DNA of 6,847 nt, from positions 1-6,847 of the forward strand of contig JAEWSV010000106.1 of assembly GCA_023398155.1 (NCBI GenBank), read 5' to 3'. The stretch is from Spirochaetota bacterium (GTDB lineage: Bacteria > Spirochaetota > Spirochaetia > Treponematales > Breznakiellaceae). The position numbers and the translations under genes are program-made. Numbering within the stretch: the first letter of the stretch is position 1; each line of letters begins with the position of its first letter. The notes under the pieces were generated by a model, which made no database searches, was not told the DNA's origin, and was given only the letters and a program-made list of their open reading frames with translations. Positions 1 through 5,704 of this stretch are shown here, one piece after another.

Positions 1-1039
1 CCACCTCATCGAGCTGCATCGTCGGGTAGCCCTCCAAGAGTTTCCGGGGACAAGAATGCCCTGCGGCCAGCAGCTGGTAAAGCCGCGGCCGCGCCTTGGG
101 TTCGTAGAGGGCGCAGAGGGGCTCGGCGACGCCGTCGGTATGGCGGAAGGCGGTGGCGAAGCGGAACGGATGGCGGTTCGCCAGGAGCGCCCGGAGGCTT
201 TCGGCGCCGAGCCGGGGGAGATCGCAGGCCGCGACGAGCCAGGTCGCGTCCGGCCTGGCCTCGAAGGCCGAAAGGATGCCGGACAGGGGGCCGAGGCCGA
301 GGAATCGGTCGTGGATCTGGGGCAAGCCCCGCCTGCCGTCCGAATCGGCCTGATCCGGCCGGCAACTCACGAAAACTTCCGCGCAGAATTCCCCGAGCAG
401 GCCAAAGACGCGCCGAGCCTCTTCCCCCCTTCCGTAGTCGAGGGCGGCTTTGTCGGTCCCCATCCGTTCGCTCTTGCCGCCGGTCAAGACCAGTCCGAGG
501 ATCGGCCGCCCGGCGGTTTGAGCGTCCCACCGGGCGCGGATGAAGGCGGCCACCGCCTCCGCGTCGTCGCGGCGGAAATAGGGAACATCCCAGGGGAGCG
601 GCGGACTATCGCGCCAGGGCCCCACCGCGGCGAGTGGAGCTTGCGCCCCGAAGGCGCTATCGGCCACGATCTCGAGCCCCTCGTCCAAAACGACGATCTT
701 GGGGATAGGCGTCTGCTTATGGCCCTCCACGAGGGCGGCATCCTCGTCCAGGAAGTCGAGGCCAGCGAGCAGGGGATCGAGAGGAGAACGTCGGATCAGG
801 GCGCGCGACCGCGGATCGCTGATGAAGACTGCAGCCGCGCCGGCATCCGCCATCGTGTGGGTATCCTTCCCCGGTTTGTCCATCTCGAAGCGGTGGGCGT
901 CCCGCTTGATGTAGGCTAGGTTCAGGCCCAACTCCGCCACCAGTTTGGCCGCGAGCGTAGTCTTACCCGAATTCTGGTACCCGACGAGGGCCATCTCGTA
1001 GGGATGGAAGACCCATCGCTGCTTCGCCGGACCGCTCAT
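1..1039 (-). CDS. mobA: MobB-MobA fusion, molybdopterin guanine dinucleotide synthesis (3' end off window)
   Basis: Bifunctional protein for the last step of Mo-cofactor synthesis: MobA transfers GMP from GTP to Mo-molybdopterin, and MobB is a GTP-binding adaptor. I translated this frame directly: 346 codons from ATG at 1039, no stop before the window edge. Residues 1-170 are MobB-like: Walker A GYQNSGKT (20-27), the MobB signature DKPGKDTHTMADAGA (54-68) and EGHK (105-108). From about residue 180 it is MobA-like: LTGGKSERMGTDKA (185-198, nucleotide-binding loop), GPLSGILSAF (250-259) and ACDLPRL (271-277, with the probable Mg-binding Asp273). Probably only a few dozen C-terminal residues are missing. 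The ATG lies one base after the moaA stop and has a GGGAGG ribosome site, so the genes are very likely co-transcribed. The product (bis-MGD) is what the nearby nitrate reductase needs. Separate MobA and MobB are the common arrangement; fusions are known. Family assignment is firm. Confidence 0.93.
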   Translation of the reverse strand, partial: MSGPAKQRWVFHPYEMALVGYQNSGKTTLAAKLVAELGLNLAYIKRDAHRFEMDKPGKDTHTMADAGAAAVFISDPRSRALIRRSPLDPLLAGLDFLDEDAALVEGHKQTPIPKIVVLDEGLEIVADSAFGAQAPLAAVGPWRDSPPLPWDVPYFRRDDAEAVAAFIRARWDAQTAGRPILGLVLTGGKSERMGTDKAALDYGRGEEARRVFGLLGEFCAEVFVSCRPDQADSDGRRGLPQIHDRFLGLGPLSGILSAFEARPDATWLVAACDLPRLGAESLRALLANRHPFRFATAFRHTDGVAEPLCALYEPKARPRLYQLLAAGHSCPRKLLEGYPTMQLDEV

Positions 1040-1044
1040 CTCAG

Positions 1045-1050
1045 CCTCCC
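1045..1050 (-). promoter_or_regulatory. Ribosome binding site of mobB-mobA, inside the moaA 3' end
   Basis: The minus strand reads GGGAGG, five bases before the mobB-mobA ATG at 1039. The same bases encode the terminal Gly-Gly of MoaA (GGA GGC), so the ribosome site lies wholly within the upstream gene. This arrangement suggests translational coupling and supports the ATG at 1039 over the internal ATG at residue 16. Confidence 0.75.
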
Positions 1051-1832
1051 ATGGAGAACATTTCGACCCGTTCTCCCGAGCCGTCGGTCCGCAACTCCGA
1101 GTACCGGTCGCTGCGTCCCGTCCAAATCTTCGCGATGGTCCGGGATACCTCTTCCGCGGAAGCGCCGGCGCGCAAGGGGCCGCGGAGGTCGTGGCCGAGG
1201 GCCGAGAACAGGCAGGTGAACAACCGGCCGTCGGCCCCGAGCCGGACCCGGCTGCAGTCGCCGCAGAACGGGCGGGTCACGGAATTGATGAACCCGACTT
1301 CACCCCGGCCGTCCGCCCAGGCCCACCGCTCGCTCGTCTCGCCCGGATGGCTCTTCGGCACGCTTTGGAGTTCGCCGAGCGCGCGCAGCCGGCCGAGGAC
1401 TTCGTCGCCGCTCACGACCCGGTCCCGGCTCCATCGGTTGATCGTTCCGACGTCCATGAATTCGATGAACCGGAGGGCGACGCCGGGCCTCCGGAAGAAC
1501 GAAGCCAGAGGCTCGACCTGATCGTCGTTCTCTCCCCTCAACAAGACGGTATTGAGCTTGACGCGGCCGAAAGTTTCAAGCGTCCGTTCGATGGCGTCCA
1601 GGACGGGCTCGAGCCGTTGCCCGTTGCCGGTGATGCGGGAGAAAGCTTCCGGATCGAGGGCGTCTATGGAAACGGTGACGAAATCGAGGCCAGCGGCCCG
1701 CAGATCCGGCATCAGGGGAACGAGGTGGCGGCCGTTCGTGATGAGGCCCACTTCCAAGTCCGTATAGCGCGCCTTTATTGCCTGGACCAAATCGGGAAGA
1801 CGAGGCTTGAGGAGCGGTTCGCCGCCGGTGAG

Positions 1833-1835
1833 CTA
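1833..1835 (-). other. In-frame amber (TAG) codon inside moaA
   Basis: The coding strand reads AAG AAG GTC TAG CTC ACC GGC (K K V stop L T G). The frame is the same on both sides, so this is a substitution and not a frameshift. TAG is one base from AAG (Lys) or CAG (Gln) but two from CGG (Arg). The plus-strand reductase gene at 3530-5653 ends in TAG, and its frame would otherwise run on into the convergent gene. TAG therefore seems to be a normal stop in this genome. Confidence 0.9.
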
Positions 1836-2042
1836 GACCTTCTTGAGCCCGAGGGGACGCGCCGCTTCCACCACCCGGAGAATCTCCTGAAAGCTCAGGA
1901 GCCGATCGCCCGAGAGGAAGGGATGATCGACCGCGAACGCCTCCATAGGCATGCAGTAGGTACAGCGGAAATTGCAGTTGTTCGTCACCGAGATCCTGAG
2001 ATCCCTGAGCGGCCTCCCCAGTCGATCAAACACCATACTTAA

Positions 2043-2046
2043 TCCT
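2043..2046 (-). promoter_or_regulatory. Ribosome binding site deciding the moaA start
   Basis: The minus strand reads AGGATTAAGT before ATG 2036, which places AGGA six bases from the start. The in-frame TTG at 2051 lies upstream of this site and would add five residues not expected in MoaA, so the ATG is preferred. Confidence 0.65.
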
Positions 2047-2120
2047 AGCAAAATACTCAGAAATATGCCACACTCTCAGAGGGCTCCCTTTCACGGCCCG
2101 CGCTGCGGCCTCCGCCCTCA

Positions 2121-2126
2121 ATTCTA
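2121..2126 (-). promoter_or_regulatory. Candidate -10 element of the moaA-mobBA promoter
   Basis: The minus strand reads TAGAAT, five of six matches to TATAAT, giving a start point near 2114 and a leader of about 78 nt. I find no convincing -35 hexamer. The region where it should be adjoins the FNR-like palindrome, whose centre falls 41.5 bp upstream of the implied start. That is the usual spacing for activator-dependent (class II) promoters. The leader is GC-rich with short hairpin potential; I do not recognise a Moco riboswitch in it. Confidence 0.45.
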
Positions 2127-2148
2127 GCCCGAAAAGCGAGGGCCGAAT

Positions 2149-2162
2149 TTGACGTAGATCAA
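2149..2162. promoter_or_regulatory. FNR/DNR-type operator between the moaA and narK operons
   Basis: The sequence TTGACGTAGATCAA matches the FNR-family palindrome TTGAT-N4-ATCAA at nine of ten defined positions; the moaA-side half has one C for T. The flanking bases extend the symmetry (TTTGA...TCAAA). The narK-facing half is perfect. Proteins of this family (FNR, DNR, NNR) respond to low oxygen or nitric oxide and activate nitrate-respiration genes, which fits the genes on both sides. The sequence cannot tell which family member binds. Confidence 0.75.
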
Positions 2163-2184
2163 AGTCGGAGGAAATATTCAATCG

Positions 2185-2190
2185 TATGCT
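2185..2190 (+). promoter_or_regulatory. Candidate -10 element of the narK promoter
   Basis: TATGCT matches TATAAT at four of six positions. It implies a start near G2197 and an untranslated leader of about 18 nt. The FNR-like palindrome is then centred at -41.5, the classical class II activator position, which explains the lack of a good -35 box. Confidence 0.5.
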
Positions 2191-2214
2191 GAGCCCGGTT
2201 CACGAGGAGGAAGG

Positions 2215-3480
2215 ATGACGCGAAACTACAAGATCTCAGGATCGCCGGCCCAGGGCCTCTTCGGCGCCACGCTGGCCTTTTTCATCGGTCTCGCCGCCGT
2301 AGCCCTCTTCGGTCCAACGGCGAAGTCGCTGGCCCGGACCCTCGACCTGGACGCGGTGAGCCTCGGTTTCCTCATCGGCATACCTTCGCTCATGGGGGCC
2401 CTCCTGCGAATTCCCTTCGGAGCCCTGGTGGACACCACGGGCGGAAAAACCCCCAACCTCATCCTCCTGGTCTTCGCCTTCGTGGGAATCGCGGGCCTCG
2501 CCTTGACCATCGATAATCCGACTTTCTTGAGCCTCGCCTTCTTCGGCGGCGTCGCGGGCTTCGGCGTCGCGACCTTCTCGGTATCGATGGCGCAGGTGAG
2601 CTATTGGTTCCCGAAGAAAAAGCAGGGCACCGCCAACGGCATCTACGGCGGCGTCGCGAATCTCTCGCCCGGCCTCGCGAGCTTCTGGATACCGCTCTCC
2701 CTCCTCTGGTTCGGACCGCAGAATACGTACTGGCTCTGGCTCGCCTTCCTGGGAGTCGGCATCCTCCTGTACATGGCCTTCGGGAAAAACGCGCCGTATT
2801 TCCAGTACAAGAAGCAGGGGGCCTCGGAAGAGGAGGCCCGTTCCCTTGCGGCGGAGAGAGGCCAGGAGCTTTTCCCCACGGGGACCGCGGTCCAGTCGCT
2901 CAAGACCACCGCGGGATATTGGCAGACCTGGATCCTCGTCGGCGTCTATTTCACGACCTTCGGCGGTTTCCTGGCTTTGACGGCGTGGTTCCCAAATTAT
3001 TGGCAGACCAACTTCGGCCTCGCCCTCTTTCCCCAGGCGGTAGCCTTGACGGCCGCCTTCAGCATCGGAGCCAGTCTGATGCGCGTAGCCGGCGGCATGA
3101 TAAGCGACAAGCTCGGCGGCGAGCGGACCGCCCTCTCCGCGGTCTCCCTCTTGGTGCTCGGCGCCGTCCTCATGATGTTCTCCTCGGGTAGCTTCCCCCT
3201 GGCCGTCACCGGCATGGCCTTCCTCGCCGTCGGCATGGGCGTCAACAACGCCGCCACCTTCAAGATCTTACCCCAGGTCATCCCCTCCGCCATGGGCGGG
3301 GCCTCGGGCTGGATCGGCGGCCTCGGAGCCCTCGGGGGCTTCGTCTTCCCCATCATCCAAGGATTCTTCATCCGCGACCCCAAGACGGCCGATCCCGGAT
3401 ATAACCTGAGCTTCGCGGCCTACCTGGTCGCCGGCCTCGTATCCCTCGCGCTCTTGGCGATCCTGAAAAGGAAGCGGTGA
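2215..3480 (+). CDS. narK: NarK-type MFS nitrate/nitrite transporter
   Basis: Inner-membrane transporter of the NarK/NNP family of the major facilitator superfamily, 421 residues. It moves nitrate in, with protons or in exchange for nitrite. The sequence shows about twelve hydrophobic segments split by a charged central loop (about 191-236). Family landmarks are Arg65 in LLRIPFG and Arg290 in MRVAGG (the two substrate-binding arginines of NarK proteins, by position), the Gly/Asn-rich stretch GTANGIYGGVANLSPG (138-153), and the second-half nitrate signature GGASGWIGGLGALGGF (361-376). The start is an ATG with AGGAGG four bases upstream. It is the first gene of a plus-strand operon, with the nitrate reductase 49 bp downstream, and the FNR-like site lies before it. 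Import versus nitrate/nitrite exchange cannot be settled from sequence. The single-domain size fits either NarK1 or NarK2 types. Confidence 0.93.
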   Translation: MTRNYKISGSPAQGLFGATLAFFIGLAAVALFGPTAKSLARTLDLDAVSLGFLIGIPSLMGALLRIPFGALVDTTGGKTPNLILLVFAFVGIAGLALTIDNPTFLSLAFFGGVAGFGVATFSVSMAQVSYWFPKKKQGTANGIYGGVANLSPGLASFWIPLSLLWFGPQNTYWLWLAFLGVGILLYMAFGKNAPYFQYKKQGASEEEARSLAAERGQELFPTGTAVQSLKTTAGYWQTWILVGVYFTTFGGFLALTAWFPNYWQTNFGLALFPQAVALTAAFSIGASLMRVAGGMISDKLGGERTALSAVSLLVLGAVLMMFSSGSFPLAVTGMAFLAVGMGVNNAATFKILPQVIPSAMGGASGWIGGLGALGGFVFPIIQGFFIRDPKTADPGYNLSFAAYLVAGLVSLALLAILKRKR

Positions 3481-3517
3481 ACGGGGCCGTTCCAGAAATC
3501 AGTCCGTACGGGTTTTG

Positions 3518-3523
3518 AAGGAG
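3518..3523 (+). promoter_or_regulatory. Ribosome binding site deciding the nitrate reductase start
   Basis: AAGGAG sits six bases before ATG 3530. The upstream in-frame TTG at 3515 lies at or before this site, so the shorter 707-residue product starting MAETIRTTCGYC is preferred. An eight-base perfect palindrome, CCGTACGG (3504-3511), sits just upstream; its role is unknown and it may be chance. Confidence 0.7.
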
Positions 3524-3529
3524 TTACGT

Positions 3530-5653
3530 ATGGCAGAGACGATCCGAACCACCTGCGGTTACTGCAGCGTCGGCTGTAATCTCGACGTTGTGGTCGAAAA
3601 CGGCGTGCCGCAGAAAATCCTGCCGGCCAAGGATTATCCGGTCAACCTCGGTAAGACGTGCTCGAAAGGCTTCAACCTGCTGAAAGCCTTGGAATCGAGC
3701 GATCGCGCCCTCGTTCCGACCCTGCGGGACCGGTCCACGGGAGAGCGACGAGAAGTGAGCTGGGACGATGCCGCCGCGACCTTCGTCGATAGATTCAAGG
3801 CCATCCAGGCGAAGTACGGGAAGGACAGCCTCGCCTTCCTTTCCACCGGCCAGATCCCCTTCGAGGAGCAGGCCCTCCTCGGCGCCGTCGCCAAGTTCGG
3901 CATGGGTATCCGCCACGGGGATGGGAATACCCGCCAGTGCATGGCGACCGCCGTCGTAGCCTATAAACAGGCCTTCGGCTTCGACGCTCCGCCTTTCAGC
4001 TACATCGACATAGAGAAGTCCGATTGCCTCATCTTCGTGGGGGCCAATCCCGCCATCGCCCACCCCATCTTCTGGCAGCGCCTCAAGAACAACGTCAACG
4101 ATCCGACGGTCGTGGTCATCGACCCGCGCCTTACCGAAACGGCGAAGGAAGCGACCGTCCACCTACCCATCGAACCCAAGTCGGACCTCATCCTGCTCTA
4201 TGCCGTGGCCCGCGTCCTCATCGAACGGGGATGGGTGGATGAGGGCTTCGTAGCCCGCCATACCGCGGGCTACGGGGAGTTCAAGGCGCACGTCGCCGCG
4301 TTCACTCCCGAGATCGCCGCCAAGGCCACCGGCCTGGAGGCCCGGAGGATAGTCGAGCTGGCCGAGCTCATCCATACGAAGAAGGCGGTCAGCATGTGGT
4401 GGACCATGGGGGTCAACCAGAGCCACCAGGGCGTCCGCACCGCCCAGGCCATCGTGAACCTCTGCCTCATGACGGGAAACATCGGACGGCCGGGGACCGG
4501 CCCCAATTCGATCACCGGCCAGTGCAACGCCATGGGGAGCCGCCTCTTCTCCAACACCACGAACTTGCTCGGCGGGCACGACTTCGCCAAAAGCGACCAC
4601 CGCGCCAAGGTGGCAGGAATCATCGGCATTCCGGAGGCCCTCATCCCTCAGGACGCGGGCAAGACCTACGACCAGATCCTCGAGGGCATAGACTCCGGCG
4701 AGATCAAGGGACTCTGGATCATCTGCACCAACCCCGCCCACAGTTGGATCGACCAGAACGCCTTCCGCTCGCGGATGGCGGCCCTCGACTTCCTCGTGGT
4801 CCAGGACCTGTACACGACCACCGAGACGGCCGAACTCGCCGATCTCCTGCTCCCCGCCGCGGGCTCGGCGGAGAAGAACGGGACTTTCGTCAACTCGGAA
4901 CGGAGGCTCGGGATAGTCCAAAAGGTCAAGGAAGCCCCCGGGGAAGCCAAGAGCGATTTCGAGATCTTCCGGCTGCTCGGCGCGGCGTGGGGCGTGGGCT
5001 CCTGGCTCGATAAATGGGAAAGCCCGGAAGCCGCGTTCGGCATCCTGAAAGAGCTCAGCCGCGGCCAGCCCTGCGACATCACCGGCATCGGCTCGTGGAA
5101 AGACCTCGCGACCGCGGGCGGCATCCAATGGCCGTGGACGGAGGCCGACGCCCGCGCCTCGGCCTCGGGCCTCCCCGAAGGCGACGCCGTCCAGCGGCGC
5201 CTCTTCGCCGACGGGGCGTTCTTCACCGCCGACGGCAAGGCGAAGTTCTTGTTCACCGATATCGTCCCGCTGCCCGAGCTGCCCGACGCCGACTTCCCCT
5301 TCTTCCTCCTGACCGGCCGGGGGACCATGCACCAGTGGCATACGCAGACGAGGACGGGAAAGGTGGAGATGCTCAAGAAGATGTATCCGACGGAGAGCTA
5401 CGCGGAAGTGAATCCCGCGGACGCCGCGCGGCTCGGCATCTCGGAGGGAACAGCGCTCAAGATCACCGGGCGGCGCGGTTCGGTACTGGTGAAAGCCATG
5501 GTTAAGGACTCCGTCAGGAGCGGCACCGTTTTCCTGCCGATGCACTATCCCGAGGGCAACTATCTCACCTATCCGGCTTTCGACCCCCACAGCCGACAGC
5601 CCGCGTACAAGTTCGGAGCCGTCAAGGTCGAGTTGGCCCCGCCGCAGGCCTAG
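3530..5653 (+). CDS. nasA: Cytoplasmic nitrate reductase catalytic subunit (NasA/NarB type)
   Basis: Molybdenum enzyme that reduces nitrate to nitrite, 707 residues, close to the usual length of NarB and Bacillus-type NasC. The N-terminus binds a [4Fe-4S] cluster through Cys9, 12, 16 and 44 (CGYCSVGC and KTCSKG, with Lys46 the likely electron relay). Cys137 in RQCMATAV is the expected Mo ligand, where formate dehydrogenases often have selenocysteine or a different context. WTMGVNQSHQG (291-301) and NSITGQCNAMGSRLF (326-340) are typical of assimilatory nitrate reductases. The dinucleotide-binding C-terminal domain starts near LLTGRG (593-598). There is no twin-arginine signal, so it is cytoplasmic, and no C-terminal [2Fe-2S] domain as in longer NasA proteins. 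The electron donor is therefore separate, perhaps ferredoxin or an unseen subunit. It is second in an operon with narK. The FNR-like site suggests use under low oxygen, despite the 'assimilatory' family. Confidence 0.9.
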   Translation: MAETIRTTCGYCSVGCNLDVVVENGVPQKILPAKDYPVNLGKTCSKGFNLLKALESSDRALVPTLRDRSTGERREVSWDDAAATFVDRFKAIQAKYGKDSLAFLSTGQIPFEEQALLGAVAKFGMGIRHGDGNTRQCMATAVVAYKQAFGFDAPPFSYIDIEKSDCLIFVGANPAIAHPIFWQRLKNNVNDPTVVVIDPRLTETAKEATVHLPIEPKSDLILLYAVARVLIERGWVDEGFVARHTAGYGEFKAHVAAFTPEIAAKATGLEARRIVELAELIHTKKAVSMWWTMGVNQSHQGVRTAQAIVNLCLMTGNIGRPGTGPNSITGQCNAMGSRLFSNTTNLLGGHDFAKSDHRAKVAGIIGIPEALIPQDAGKTYDQILEGIDSGEIKGLWIICTNPAHSWIDQNAFRSRMAALDFLVVQDLYTTTETAELADLLLPAAGSAEKNGTFVNSERRLGIVQKVKEAPGEAKSDFEIFRLLGAAWGVGSWLDKWESPEAAFGILKELSRGQPCDITGIGSWKDLATAGGIQWPWTEADARASASGLPEGDAVQRRLFADGAFFTADGKAKFLFTDIVPLPELPDADFPFFLLTGRGTMHQWHTQTRTGKVEMLKKMYPTESYAEVNPADAARLGISEGTALKITGRRGSVLVKAMVKDSVRSGTVFLPMHYPEGNYLTYPAFDPHSRQPAYKFGAVKVELAPPQA

Positions 5654-5654
5654 C

Positions 5655-5681
5655 CGAAAGCCGGTGGGACCGCCGGCTTCG
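5655..5681. terminator. Hairpin between convergent genes, possible bidirectional terminator
   Basis: AAGCCGG (5658-5664) pairs with CCGGCTT (5673-5679), extended by one U-G pair inside and two G-C pairs across a one-base bulge outside, around a six-base loop. It lies two to four bases after the reductase stop, in the 51-bp gap before the convergent dehydrogenase stop at 5705. Neither strand has a proper T tract after the stem, so intrinsic termination is only a fair guess. Confidence 0.4.
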
Positions 5682-5704
5682 CCGCAAACCTAGTCGGTCG
5701 CCCG

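Larger units (their letters stand above)
1041..2036 (-). pseudogene. moaA: MoaA, GTP 3',8-cyclase, interrupted by one in-frame TAG
   Basis: Radical SAM enzyme that converts GTP to 3',8-cyclo-GTP, the first step of molybdopterin synthesis in the cytoplasm. Read through the stop, the frame gives 331 residues, a normal MoaA length. It has all landmarks: N-terminal SAM-cluster motif CNFRCTYC (Cys21, 25, 28), LTGGEP (69-74), LRGENDD, FIEFMDVG, the C-terminal cluster CxxC-x13-C (Cys258, 261, 275) followed by RVRL, and the conserved C-terminal Gly-Gly. Codon 68 (1835-1833) is TAG, where relatives usually have Arg or Lys before LTGGEP. Start: ATG at 2036 with AGGA six bases upstream; an in-frame TTG at 2051 is less likely. 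Without readthrough only a 67-residue fragment is made, and no restart downstream could regain the SAM cluster. It may be a recent mutation, a sequencing error, or a suppressed codon. Otherwise no decay is seen. It is followed by mobB-mobA and divergent from narK. Confidence 0.9.

Noticed and set aside
56..919. Plus-strand open frame of 287 codons
   Set aside because: It lies opposite the mobB-mobA gene, whose frame shows clear family motifs. The plus-strand translation is Gly/Arg/Glu-rich with no recognisable domain, as expected of an antisense frame in GC-rich DNA.
1833..1835. Reading the moaA TAG as proof of pyrrolysine or a recoded genome
   Set aside because: The nitrate reductase ends with TAG, and its frame would otherwise extend into the convergent gene. 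No pyl genes or suppressor tRNA are visible, so recoding is kept only as one option.
1191..2042. Plus-strand open frame of 283 codons
   Set aside because: It is antisense to moaA and has no motif. The minus-strand frame carries all MoaA landmarks despite its stop.
2037..2060. Sigma-54 promoter before moaA (TGGC ... TTGC)
   Set aside because: The GG and GC elements are about 20 bp apart instead of the required spacing near 12 bp.
2037..2114. Moco riboswitch in the moaA leader
   Set aside because: The leader is only about 78 nt with short GC hairpins, and I could not recognise the conserved Moco-element core. A covariance-model search would be needed to support it.
4163..5590. Minus-strand open frame of 475 codons opposite the nitrate reductase
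   Set aside because: It is long only because of high GC content. The translation is low-complexity and shows no family motif, while the plus strand encodes a full-length, motif-complete reductase.
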